Below, piece by piece: positions 40,836 to 51,453 of a stretch of DNA of 64,000 bases. Below the pieces are notes generated by a model, which saw only the letters and a list, made by a program, of their open reading frames with translations, ran no database searches and was not told the origin of the DNA. Positions within the stretch are counted from its first letter, which is position 1. Each line of letters starts with the position of its first letter. A program made the position numbers and the translations under genes. Source of the DNA: Doryteuthis pealeii (lineage: Eukaryota; Mollusca; Cephalopoda; Myopsida; Loliginidae); contig CM042138.1 of assembly GCA_023376005.1 (NCBI GenBank), positions 91,816,776-91,880,775 of the forward strand. Direction: 5' to 3'.

Positions 40836-41845
40836 CGTCTGTATGGCATCTAGAATTATTCTTCATCACTGAGCCTACGTTTCGCTATGTTGATAGTCGA
40901 CATGAAATTATATAAATTTAGTTAACAGCGAATTAAGGAGACTGTGATGAGTGAGATCGTTCTGTCCTGTCGTCAAATTACTCTTATCTTAAATATCTGT
41001 TAACATTTGAAGAAACAGCCTAAAAAGCCGTCCTCCCAGACATTGTAAAGGTTTGTAAATTTTGCGAAGAATTACTTATCGTAAGTTAACTCTAATAAAG
41101 AACAAAACAGTTCTGAACCAGTTTGTACACTAACCCTACTATTCGTTTCTTACGATATAGTGAGTGAAGATGGTGAGTTAGCGCGGAATTTTACTCTGGA
41201 CTGCGGTTTTAGCATAAGCTCCGAAGTTAACTCCTTCCATTAGTGAATGTTTGGTTGTGTGTGTGTATGAAAATGTAAATCACGTAGTAAATCGGACTTT
41301 CGATGCTCGAGCGAATTCCAATATGTTATGTAGCGTCCCTCAGTCGTGTAAGTGTGTGTGTTTAGATAAGCTCTTTTCACTGATCCAATAAAACAATATT
41401 TAAATATATATTTAATATATTTATATAATTATTATAATCCTACAAAAGGCATGTAAATGCATACAACTAGTCAACTTACTTAAGCGGAGTTTACAGGTTT
41501 TGAAGGTGTCAGTTTTTAAAACTCTCTCGAGTAGACTAGATATACCTTAAACTAAGTGTCTCTGCCACAAGAGTAGCGTCCTAAGTTTGCAGTTACCTAA
41601 CGGAATATAAGGATTAAATTACGCATAGCTGGGAAGGAAGAGTAGTTTGAAGAATTAATCTTTTATCACAAGAGCACACAGCAAATAACTCACTCCTGCT
41701 TCCCCTGAAATGGACAATCAACAGAACCTCCCACAACAATTTTGAACATCTACTCGGTGACGATTTACAACACTGTTATTTATTATACTGGACTAAACTA
41801 AACCAAATGTTACGCCAATACAACCTCCAATACACTTAACAAATA
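40836..41845. other. Unassigned, mostly degraded sequence
   Basis: AACTTACTTAAGCGGAGTTTACAGG (41474-41499) may be a trace of SINE-2; otherwise nothing recognisable. Confidence 0.35.
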
Positions 41846-41847
41846 TC

Positions 41848-42530
41848 AGTGTTGATGTGGTTTGTTATGTTATTTATTTTTACAAGGCATATTAACCTCA
41901 GTGGTCATATATTTATAAATGCTACATAATAAAAGTTTGAATAATAAATTCTAAATTACTATATATGGATAATAAATTTTATTTTACTTAAATAGTTTAA
42001 TTTAACACACTTAACATCACATTGGACACCTCACCAAGAATATCCTCGGGTCAGAGTGGACCAGGAGTAAGTGGTGATTGAAGGGGTGCTCCACTATTCC
42101 CCAAACCTCAGAACGTGTGGAACCTCACCATTCAGATAGAGTTTAACTCATTCCCAGGACATGTAGACCCGCATCCACGGCCTTCTAGCACCCTTATGAA
42201 AGAGAACAAACGGGGAATATCTTGCGGGCGCTTGCCATAAGGAAATGGAATCAATCTATTTCTAACGGCTATTGCCTGATGGGCTTGACGTCGACCCATA
42301 GTATTCCTCAGACTTCATTGCCACTTCTAGGCGGCGCGTCTCCGACCGACCGTCTGCCAGATAGGCCAAAGTGGAGTATTGCATGTTCGAGTGAAAGGCG
42401 TGGCTCACCTTCCACCCTGCTTCTGGCGCGTTCTCTCACATCGCGTTAAGCATCACGGGTCGCCACCACGGCCAAACAGGTGACCCACATTGGGGGAGTC
42501 TTCCCCTCTCAGAGGGCAACGGTGGAATTT
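41848..42530 (+). repeat. Repeat A copy, long and degraded
   Basis: Head GGTTTGTTATGTTATTTATT with GGCATATTAACC and GGTCAT (41858-41908), then GGGTCAGAGTGGACCAGGAG, AAGGGGTGCTCCA, CCAAACCTCAGAAC, CCTTCTAGCACCC, TTGCATGTTCG, CACGGGTCGCCACC and GGGGGAGTCTTCCCCTCTCA. It spans the complete family order. Confidence 0.7.
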
Positions 42531-43889
42531 CTAAGCGCTGCGCAGCCACACTGCACTTCGGATAAGGATTGTGAGAATAACGGTCTAGAATCTGTCTTCT
42601 CATTCCAAGATAGGTATAGACACTTACTCTCCCATTCTTCCATTCTCGCTTTTTAGTGTAAAGCTACTTTGAGTCACCAATCCTAATGTGCTATAGTTGA
42701 TTGATCATTCGTGTGAGGTCGCTGCTTTTGTTTATGCCATGTATATTACATTGCTTTCGTATATTGTGAGTCCAAATTACACTCGAGGAATACCACCATC
42801 TTCTAAGTCTTAATATTATTTACATTTATTTATTTTATCCCCCCCCCAATCTTCTCTTACTGTGAAATCTCCAATTTGATCGTTCATCTGTGCCTTTTGC
42901 ATCCCTTAAGCAACTTAATTTTACGCGGGTCTCTATCTACCTATTATTAATCCTTCTTCTATCTTCTTCTTCTTCGTGTTCTTCTTCTGTCTTGCTCTCT
43001 TCTTCTTCTTACTTTGCGTTCTTATGTCCCCATCTCCTTCTTCTCTACACCCTGAGTGTTACACACGATCTGCTATCGCATCCTACATACTACAGACTGA
43101 CTGGTATTGTGATCCATGGCGTGGATAGTATCGATACACTTGTCGAGCAATCTTGAGGACCTAGAAACTGATGGCGAAACCGTATTAGCTTTAACCCTTT
43201 TTTTTAAACGAGACATACAATTTCTTGCTAAAGCTTAATGCCTAATATAGAGTTTGCGGAGACACTGGAGATCTGAAGAAGTCAACACGGACGATTGCTG
43301 ACAAAATGTCTGAGAAGAAAATTGAGCAATTAAGTATCACTCTATTAATTTCTGGTTTGGTTTAAACAATCCATGCATGGAGTGTTTAGGCCTATGGAAT
43401 TACATATATTACGAGACACTTCATTACCCTTGAGTGTTAGTTTTCAGAGACCAGCCCGTGGATTGAGGTTTGGCTGTTGATATGGTAATTTAAATGACAT
43501 TTGCTCGCCTCGTTTACACGCAGTAGAATGAATATATAGCTTCATAAGGAGCTTTTCGTTTGAACCAAAATCTGCACTCAACCTAGCCTCCGTATCTCTG
43601 ACGTCCCAGGCCACAAACTTGCACAAAGTGTTACAACTTCCTCTTCGATTATCGTCTGTCATGCAACTTAGTGTTGGTGTTTTATCTTTGTGAACCTGAT
43701 ACATTATATTCAGCCAGCTCAACCTCTGGAGTTAGTTTGTCAGACCACACTCTTGGAATGGAACCGAGGGTTGTTCCCTCTGAATAGCACGTAAGATAGA
43801 AAAATAGCCAGTGACGTGTTACTGCCCAAGCATAAACCGAGACTATAGTTCTACGTATCCTCTGTTCTGAACCACAAACATCGCACAAA
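42531..43889. other. Unassigned sequence up to the gap
   Basis: Contains CT/TTC-rich patches (42955-43015). Overlapping minus ORFs (43444-43722, 43682-43888) have ordinary composition but no recognised motif. Confidence 0.4.
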
Positions 43890-43989
43890 NNNNNNNNNNN
43901 NNNNNNNNNNNNNNNNNNNNNNNNNNNNNNNNNNNNNNNNNNNNNNNNNNNNNNNNNNNNNNNNNNNNNNNNNNNNNNNNNNNNNNNNN
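43890..43989. other. Assembly gap, 100 N
   Basis: Exactly 100 N, the conventional placeholder for a gap of unknown size. The minus ORF drawn across it is meaningless. Confidence 0.99.
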
Positions 43990-44017
43990 GTTGTCTTTTT
44001 GAAACAATTTTATAATG

Positions 44018-44026
44018 CTCTCTCTT

Positions 44027-44058
<32 letters not shown>

Positions 44059-44105
44059 ATATAATATATATATATATATATAATATATATATATAATATT
44101 ATATA
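44018..44105. repeat. (CT)n(TA)n microsatellite
   Basis: CT then interrupted TA sequence just after the gap. Confidence 0.95.
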
Positions 44106-44129
44106 AAGGTGTGTGAAAAAAAACTATCG

Positions 44130-44420
44130 AGATGATCTTATGACACACCTTGAATTCTGACACAAAAATGAACGTTCCATTCATTGTTCATTTCTATCTC
44201 AGTAAATATAGCTTTAAACTTGCACTTTTATGACACACCTTTTATTCTGAAAAATTAACGTTCATTCATTCTTCATTTCTATCTAGGTAAATACAGCTTT
44301 AAAATCTGTACTCTTGTACACAACTTACATTCTGAAAAAAGTAACGTTACATTTATTATTCATTCATATCTTGGGAAATACAGTTTCAATCTCGATACTT
44401 TTATGACACACCTTATATAA
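44130..44420 (+). repeat. ~88-bp tandem repeat
   Basis: Unit landmarks TTATGACACACCTT, ATTCTGA, AACGTTCATTCATT, TTCATTTCTATCT and AAATACAGCTTTAAA recur at starts near 44141, 44231, 44315 and 44403, i.e. spacing 84-90 bp and about 3.2 units. Confidence 0.85.
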
Positions 44421-44811
44421 AGTAACAGCTCAAAGTTTCTGTTGAAGTTTTCTTCATAAAACAAAATTTATTAGACATTTCACACTGGATAAACCTTATT
44501 TGAATAACTAAATAATCCGGGAAGAAAACAAGAAATTAAATTTAAGAGGAAATAGATAACCGGAAAAAAGTTTGAAGATGCTCCAAAAAATGACAAGAGT
44601 GCCATGATAGTACAAAACGATAAGTAGACTTTTCCGATTGGATAATTATTTTATTTTTTATTTTTTTATTTTTGTGTTGATTGAAAATTAATTCAGATAA
44701 TCAATCTAAGACAAGATTTTTATTTTTATTTCAATTTCGATAATCGGATTAGCAATGACAGGAAATTCTGATTGCATTTAATTACTCTTTTGGACAGACA
44801 TTAACTCTACC

Positions 44812-44812
44812 A

Positions 44813-44902
<90 letters not shown>
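44812..44902. repeat. (CT)n(TA)n microsatellite
   Basis: Long CT tract then TA tract, lying between short direct repeats of TTACTCTT..GGACAG.CATTAAC (44780 and 44930). Confidence 0.95.
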
Positions 44903-44907
<5 letters not shown>

Positions 44908-44975
44908 GAAATCAAGTGGTTTGAAAACTTACTCTTTCGGACAGGCATTAACGTTGAAATAGAAACGAATACCCG

Positions 44976-45063
44976 AATACCCATATATAACAAGTCAAGC
45001 GTATAGTTGTTATTCATGTATGTATGTATATGTACATATGTTTATGTAGATAGGTATGTGTAC

Positions 45064-45113
<50 letters not shown>

Positions 45114-45306
45114 ATGAGAGATTGTGTGTTTTCTGTCTGTAACCGAAAACTATGTTACTAATCGAGTCACAATTAACATAGTTATTTACATCACATTCTC
45201 CATGATTTTATACCCATATATAACAAGTCAAGCGTATAGTTGTTATTCATATGTATGCATATGTACATATGTATGTCTATGTAGATATGTATGTGTGTAT
45301 GTAAAC

Positions 45307-45310
<4 letters not shown>
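44976..45310 (+). repeat. Direct repeats flanking a Helitron 5' fragment
   Basis: ACCCATATATAACAAGTCAA, GCGTATAGTTGTTATTCAT and TGTACATATG occur at 44980-45045 and again at 45211-45285. Between them are (TA)n (45068-45109) and a Hel-1 5' fragment (45110-45210: GAGAGATTGTGTG, CTGTCTGTAACCGAAAACTA, CATCACATTCTCCATGATTT). Confidence 0.75.
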
Positions 45311-45341
<31 letters not shown>

Positions 45342-45342
45342 T
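45306..45342. repeat. (TA)n microsatellite
   Basis: TA array at the end of the direct repeat. Confidence 0.9.
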
Positions 45343-45622
45343 GTATATACACACACATAAGGTGAACAAATATTCATGAGACAAACAGGAATAGTTTTTT
45401 TTAATGTTATTTACTTTTTAATTGTTCTCAAGGAGTTTCTTGTTAAAGATTTTTTTTAAATATTTAATGAGTTTTCTAAGTGTTTGATAAGCCACACAAA
45501 TCCGGGCAAATAAATGTATTAGAAGTGGCGAGTCCATCTATCCAGTGAAAACCATCTTCGTTTGACATTTTATTATATATACGTGAGGAAAATTTTGAAA
45601 ACTTGTACAAATTAAACCTGGT

Positions 45623-45631
45623 TTATATATA

Positions 45632-45682
<51 letters not shown>
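45623..45682. repeat. (TA)n microsatellite
   Basis: TA array with one interruption. Confidence 0.95.
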
Positions 45683-45685
<3 letters not shown>

Positions 45686-45836
45686 CCAAGTAGTTTGAAA
45701 ATCTGATAGGTTAGGAAAATGTGAGTAATCAAGCACCGTTCACTTCATATATTCGCTAACCTAAATGACAAATACATGCTCTATCAATGATATTAAGCTC
45801 TCTTAACTTATGAATTATAACAAACTGTATAATCAA

Positions 45837-46106
<270 letters not shown>

Positions 46107-46109
46107 TAT

Positions 46110-46355
46110 GCGTGTGGTGTAATGGCTAGAGTCATAGGAAATGGCCTTGTTCACCAGAGTTCAAATCCTAGACAAGGCTGTTTACATTTCGCATAGTCCT
46201 AATAATCTTGGAAAAGGTATGCATCCAGCTACTCTCCCTCCAGCTCTGGGTAAATAGTAGGGCAGACTTGACTCTTTAATTTTGGCTATGTAATCAGTCT
46301 AGGAGAAGTCAACTCTGAATTGAAACCTTTGAAACGGTTAGGAAATTTCAGTTGG
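46110..46355 (+). repeat. SINE-2 copy
   Basis: GCGTGTGGTGTAATGGCTAG, GTCATAGGAAATGG, GAGTTCAAATCCTAGACAAG, GTATGCATCCAGCTACTCTC and CTGGGTAAATAGTAGGGCAG. The 3' end is diverged. Confidence 0.85.
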
Positions 46356-46504
46356 ATTATATTGTTTATATTTAAGGTAAGGATGTATGTGTATATTACT
46401 TCAACATATGTGTACTTGTCGCCCTTGTCGCTGGTATACTCATTCTGTTTGAATTAAAAGATAATTTCAATTCAAATAGCTATTTGGGGGAAGGAAATTA
46501 GAGA

Positions 46505-46755
46505 TATTCTATATCAGCATTTAATTTTCGTCGTAAATTTAATTTTGATCTTTTTATTCCTAAATCTTGGAGCTTAAGATATTTCAAAAATATTTTCTGA
46601 AAATAATCCCAAAATCATTACATTCATAGAATAACATTTCTGACATTTTAACAAATTACAATATAATTTTTGAAATATCATAAGCTCCAAGATTTAGCAA
46701 TTGAAAATCAAAATTAAATTTACGACCAAAATTAAAAGATGATATAGAATAACTA
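46505..46755. repeat. Inverted repeat FB-6
   Basis: Arms of about 95 bp (46505-46600 and 46660-46755) share TATTCTATATCA, CGTAAATTTAATTTTGAT and CTAAATCTTGGAGCTTA. The spacer is about 60 bp. No hammerhead core seen. Confidence 0.8.
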
Positions 46756-47065
46756 ATAATGAAGATTAAAAATGATGAAGGCAAACAAAATGAAATGAAA
46801 TTAAGATAACTATAATAAGAAAAATAACAAGAATAAGAAAAACAAACCAAATAAAACAAAGTAAAATAAAGAAATAAGAGTATTAAAAAATATAGAAAAT
46901 ATAAGAACATAAAAACTAAAAATGAAAAATGAAAAGTATTTTATAAAAAGATAATATAATAAAAAATAAAGTTAAAAAAATGAAAATTGATAGCAAAAAA
47001 GGAAACATAATAAATGAAAATAAGAATTTGTAAAGAAAAACTAAAAGATAAAATATATATATTCC
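46740..47065 (+). repeat. A-rich, C-poor low-complexity tract
   Basis: About 320 bp almost entirely A, T and G on the plus strand, in AATAAGA/AAATAAAG-like runs. The hydrophobic minus ORFs (46656-46910, 46916-47146) are its translated complement. Confidence 0.85.
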
Positions 47066-47089
47066 ATATATATAAAAACTAAAACTGTA

Positions 47090-47330
47090 TATAAACTGAA
47101 AAATTAATATTATCTGCATTATTCGGACTATTGTCCCCATCTTCATTGTTATTTGTACAACGTTTCGGTCGATATGCCCTCCGGTCTTCTTCAGGTATTT
47201 CTAGTCAAAATCGGGAATCTACTCGGGAACCTTCTTTTTCGAACTCGGTAACTTTCTTGTAATCGGGAGCCATCACGGAACCTCGAACTTAACCCTTTAT
47301 TTAGTCCCCGGGGGTATCCTGTTCTCATTC
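47090..47330 (-). mobile_element. Penelope-like element 3' region with hammerhead-like motif
   Basis: On the minus strand: CTGAAGA followed by AGACCGG..., CGACC and GAAACGTTGTACAAATAAC (47155-47198). Downstream are GATGGGGACAATAGTCCGAA and a TA-rich end. CTGAAGAAGACC...GAAACGTTGT just beyond the endonuclease ORF is the arrangement of Penelope-like elements, whose terminal repeats are known to carry hammerhead motifs. It is in line with the endonuclease fragment at 47566-47940. Confidence 0.7.
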
Positions 47331-47334
47331 CGCT

Positions 47335-47475
47335 AACCATAGCTGGGGTAGGAGTTGTGTTAATTATTTTTCTATGTTACTGCCTCTACCCAGGATTGAA
47401 CCCGGAATCCAGAGATAACTCTCATTTAGAACTGTCTTAACCTAACTACCTTATCAACTACGCCATGTGTCCAAT
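47335..47475 (-). repeat. tRNA-like segment within the Penelope 3' region
   Basis: Minus strand GGCGTAGTTGATAAGGTAGT (A-box-like) and CGGGTTCAATCCTGGG (B-box-like), then GTAACATAGAAAAATAATTA. It looks like a SINE inserted between endonuclease and 3' end, or a built-in part of this element. Confidence 0.45.
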
Positions 47476-47565
47476 TGGACAATTGAGTGCGAATTTTGGG
47501 AACTTATAAACCTAATGTCTTGTTTTGGCTAGAATATCTACCTATTCATTTTTATGTATGATTTT

Positions 47566-47940
47566 TTACCTAGACTCATATTGTTTTTGTTTTTTGTTTT
47601 GTTTTTTTTCCTCAATCTGATCTAGCCTTCTTAATATTGTATTCATTTCTATGCTAGGTCTACTTAACAGCCCAGTACAACCTATCGAATGTGCTGATTC
47701 TTTGAGGCGTCTTCTCTTCCAGTGTTCTTCTCTATCTATTATTCTAACTTCATCCCATAAGGGCAGATGGTTTTCCTTTTCATTCCATATATGGTCAGCC
47801 ATACCTGACTTTTCTATTTCTCATCGGACCAATGCTTTACGATGTTCTAGTCTTACTTTCAGTGGACGGCATCTTTCACCTTTGTATTCTTTGCCACAGC
47901 TGCATGGGATGGAATACACACAATTTTTGGTCATGTATTC
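47566..47940 (-). pseudogene. Penelope-like GIY-YIG endonuclease, C-terminal fragment
   Basis: The minus strand encodes, from 47940 downward, VYSIPCSCGKEYKGE (the Y..PC..C...Y.G.T region of Penelope endonucleases), RPLKVRLEHRKALV, an in-frame stop, then MADHIWNEKENHLPLWDEVR, IIDREEHWKRRRLKES and SRPSIEMNTILRR. HIW...H...W..V.I.DRE..W..R..KE is the characteristic C-terminal half of the GIY-YIG domain that nicks DNA for target-primed reverse transcription. The stop and the loss of the N-terminal GIY part make it non-functional. It is divergent from the RT fragment that begins at the same point on the other strand. Confidence 0.85.
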
Positions 47941-48390
47941 ACAGATCCTTAGTAAGAAGAAGGACCTCATACCACAGAAGAAATACAGACAGCTAGTTCA
48001 ACACTACAGTAATCTACCACCCATATACGGCATTCCTAAGATTCATAAAGATGGTATTCCATTAAGACCCATTATCAGCTGCCGAGGTTCAGCATGCCAC
48101 CCATTGAGCCGCTACCTAGTTGAAATAGTCACCCCATTAACAGGTAAGTCCTCATCATATGTCAAGAACTCTGCTCACTTTGTGGAGAAAATCAAAAATG
48201 CTCCCATCCATTCCAAACAAATGGCGAGTCTAGATGTAGTGAGTTTGTTCACGAAGGTACCCATTGATGAGACTCTGACAGTGGTATGGAATGAGTTAAC
48301 TGCAGATTCAGATCTGGAAGAACGCACCTGTATCCCAATAAATTAATCTGATGGAGATGCTGACGTTCTGTGTAGAAACAACCTACTTCA
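47936..48390 (+). pseudogene. Penelope-like reverse transcriptase fragment
   Basis: Plus strand reads LPPIYGIPKIHKDGIPLRPI, ISCRGSACHPLSRYL, PLTGKSSSYVKNSAHFVE, SLDVVSLFTKVPIDETL and finally MEMLTFCVETTYF in a shifted frame. Y.LPKIHK...LRPI.S and S.DV.SLFT.VP are diagnostic of Penelope RTs, including the catalytic D of the first DV box. The segment ends before the second catalytic YxDD. ORF 47651-48346 merges this with unrelated antisense sequence in its first ~95 codons. Confidence 0.9.
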
Positions 48391-48714
48391 TAATCATGAT
48401 ACACGAAAGCAAAATCAAATTTTGAAAACGGATAAAACAGAAATCCTAAAAAAAATATCCCCCCCCCAAAAAAAACCCAACTTTCTGCCAACTAAAGAAT
48501 GGTGACCTACATCTTCCTCACTACCAAATAACCTACCTTTTCTGTACTCTATGCCCTCTATCAAATTTCTTCTAAGACATATCCACACATCTGATCTTAT
48601 CCCTTAACCCACTTGGTCAAATTGCTTTTCTAGATCAATCCACTGACCCTACAAAGACCTTTATCTTGCAGTGCCTCACCCCTCACCAATTCACCTTCTT
48701 CACTATAAAAAAGC

Positions 48715-48718
<4 letters not shown>

Positions 48719-48806
<88 letters not shown>
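48719..48806. repeat. (TA)n(GA)n microsatellite
   Basis: TA array then GA array. Confidence 0.95.
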
Positions 48807-48807
<1 letters not shown>

Positions 48808-49200
48808 GAGATTAATCATTAACCCTAGAAATTATAAAGAATGATAAAACAAATAAATAATATCAATTGAAAGAATAATAATATTATAAGAGTAATGTAG
48901 TGATATTAAAATATTACAGAAGATATGAAATAGAGCTTACAAAGTAAGAATGTAAAAGTTAAAATTGAAATCGATATCAAACTATAGCCAAACATCAAAC
49001 CTAATTTACATGTTAGTCATATCAGTAACTAGACTATTAATTAACATATACAATTACAGTTCCATATGTATCCCCTACGTATGATTTTTAGAAGAGGAAA
49101 TAATTTTATATTATTGGGTGATACTTTGAATAGATTTCTGTGTCGTCACTTAAATATAATCTCATTTCTCAGATCCAATAAGTTGTTTATCATCACATAG
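48806..49200. other. Unassigned AT-rich sequence
   Basis: No motif recognised. Confidence 0.45.
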
Positions 49201-49204
49201 CCTG

Positions 49205-50445
49205 CATTTGCTATTATTTATTCCTTGCGAGATGTTCACGCCAGTTTTAACATTATAGTACTCAGGAATTTTCGAAGTATTCTAGCAGATCTTAACAATA
49301 TTGTGGTTTGGGGGTCAGGATTCTCCATCTGATCTTCAGTTTCTCAATTGGTAGTACTATCACCTTCATGTTCCACATTTTCTCTAGCTCTCTAGTTATT
49401 ATTATTATTTCACACCCTGTGAGTTTTTCACACCAGCGTAAGATGATGACCTTTTACTGGATTCTGATTGACAACAAGTCTCCTCAAGTTTCCGTGACTT
49501 TTCTGAATATTCTAGCTGATTTTAACAATGCTGTTGTCAGGATGTTCTCATATTTTCCTCTGATTTTCAGTTCCTCTAGCTTCTTTTCAGTTTTGCTGAC
49601 CAACTACAATTGGTAACACTTTCACCCTCATATTCCACAGTTTGTCTGTATTTTTGTTTACTTTCATGTTGAACATGTTTTCAGCTGCAACTGAGAAAAC
49701 TACCTGTTGACACGTTCCTCCTCCCCCTTTTTTGTTTATCTGGTTTTCTGGCTGGGATAAGTCTTTATCTCAGTCCCAGAGAATTTATATTTCATTCTCA
49801 AGAACAGATTCGGATTTATGTATATACCTTTTAATTGTATATTTAAAATTATTATTTTTGCTCAATTCCCAGTAGCTCACCTGTTTCACCCAATCATGCC
49901 TAGTCTTGTACTATCTTTTTACTAGTTTGCTGCATTTGCTTATTATATGTTTAACATTTTCGTCTTTTTGTCTACACATTCTACACTTGTTATTCAATTG
50001 GGTCTTACCTATTTTAGCTTTCATAAAATGTGTTCTTATAGCATTGTCTTGTGCTGCGAATATAAGAGATTCAATTTCTCTCTTGAGATTTCCCCTTCTT
50101 AGACATGTACATGTCTTCTCTTCATTTTGTCTCTTGAAGTATCCATACAGTTGTTTTTCTTCCCATTACTGCTTTTTTATTTTCTTACATTTGTGTTCGT
50201 CCATATGTTGCAATTGCTCCTGGCTACCGGAATTAGTCGTTCTTTGCTACTTTTTAGTGCTCGAATTTTTGCATTTATAGTCTTCAATGAGAGTGTGAAA
50301 TCTTACCCCATTTCTTTTTATAACACATATAGTCTTTCTGTCGTCTCTCCAGTGTAATGCCTTATAGATTGTTATAAGTTTCCTTTCTCAATTGGTCTAT
50401 GTGTCGGAGTCGCTATCTTGTTCATTTCAAGAATGGTCCAGAATA
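49205..50445 (-). mobile_element. 3' end of a LINE with CCHC finger and restriction-like endonuclease
   Basis: Minus strand, frameshifted: VIKRNGVRFHTLIED (near 50290-50340), GNLKREIESLIFAAQD, AIRTHFMKAKIGKTQLNNKC, a zinc finger CRMCRQKDENVKHIISKC (near 49940-49990, C-x2-C-x8-H-x4-C), TRHDWVGE, SVLENE..ILWD, then KLWNMRVKVLPIVVG (near 49620). This CCHC followed by VLENE..ILWDF and LWNMKV.V.PVVVG is the C-terminus of non-LTR elements that use a PD-(D/E)XK restriction-like endonuclease. The K-R-P-D core of the nuclease is damaged here. A second, shorter copy of the very end (LLRSARILRKFLS, near 49260) follows. Confidence 0.75.
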
Positions 50446-50463
50446 TCTTAGAAGGGTGTCATC

Positions 50464-50640
50464 CCATGTGTTGGGTAGAATCCTTTGGTTGTTCCTCGGA
50501 GTCCCTTAGTGTTGGGTAGAATCCTTTGGTTGTTCCTCGGTGTCCCTTAGTGTTGGGTAGAATCCTTTGGTTAAGCAGAGTTCTTGGTTTAGGTCCGTTC
50601 GTCCGGGGTGAATACGTGCAAATGAACGGCTTTCAAGATC
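50464..50640 (+). repeat. 41-bp minisatellite plus dispersed segment
   Basis: GTTGGGTAGAATCCTTTGGT plus TGTTCCTCGG.GTCCCTTAGT is repeated about 2.6 times with period 41 (starts near 50470, 50511, 50552). The following GGTCCGTTCGTCC...ACGTGCAAAT matches 28020-28060. Confidence 0.8.
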
Positions 50641-50777
50641 GGCGATTAAATACTTAACTAACCACGTATTCGATCTGTTGATTGGCTGGCTTTAATCCAC
50701 GTGCCCACGCGGAGACTATAAGTTTAGGTGTTGGATTTCACCACGCCTTCTATCACCCAAAATATTCCATCAGATGA

Positions 50778-51352
50778 TTCCTGTTTGGTTGGGTTGTACA
50801 GCATATCCACACTTGCGGTTTTCTATGCCGAAGACCTTTTTTGTTTTATTCATTCTTGTTGAGTATTACATTTTTTAAACTGATATTTTCTTTATAAAAA
50901 GCCTTTTTAAAACTCATTCTTTAATCACTTTAACCCATAGATGGGACCCTAACAGGGACTACTACTCGGGGTCCAGGTGGACCTGGTAGTACTCGCAATA
51001 AAGGGTTACTCTACAGTCTCCATTCCATAACTGGAACCTCACCACGAGATGCAGTTTAACGCTATACCCATGGCACTAAGATTCTCAGCGACTTCCTTCT
51101 ATCACGTGATAAAAAAAACTTGGGTTTTTTCTATAAGAGTAATACGATCAAGATAATCATGTAGTTGTTAGGGGTTGAAGTGACCAGCCGATTGATCGGG
51201 TTGACCTCGCCGGCAACCTGTCTAATCTATATAAGGACAAAAGTGGATTTCATATATTGCTTAGCCACTAGTGTCCGTTCAACAGGGAAGGGGTCTTACC
51301 CCTCGGCATATTCTACAACCCTAGCCGTCAGGTCAAGGTACTTCCTTGTGTA
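50778..51352 (+). repeat. Repeat A copy
   Basis: TGTTTGGTTGGGTTGTACAG with GCATATCCAC head, AACCCATAGATGGGACCCTA, ACAGGGACTAC, GGTCCAGGTGGACCTGGTAG, ACTGGAACCTCACCA, CTTCCTTCTA, GACCAGCCGATTGATCGG and GGGTCTTACCCCT. The 62-codon ORF 51165-51353 lies in it and is not credible. Confidence 0.75.
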
Positions 51353-51453
51353 AAATATTTTGACCATCATATTCAAGTCTGCACTTAATCGAACATAGAA
51401 TTTATGTGAAAGGTTTTATTCCACTTTAATGGTTTTTCACAAACAGAATATGA

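Noticed and set aside
43444..43888. Overlapping minus ORFs next to the gap as gene exons
   Set aside because: Normal composition but no recognisable motif, no clear splice signals, and the sequence quality beside the gap is doubtful.
44820..44875. Polypyrimidine tract of a splice acceptor
   Set aside because: It is a (CT)n microsatellite followed by (TA)n with no AG-exon context.
47651..48346. 231-codon plus-strand ORF as a single gene
   Set aside because: Only the part after about 47936 is Penelope RT; the first third is antisense to the endonuclease fragment.
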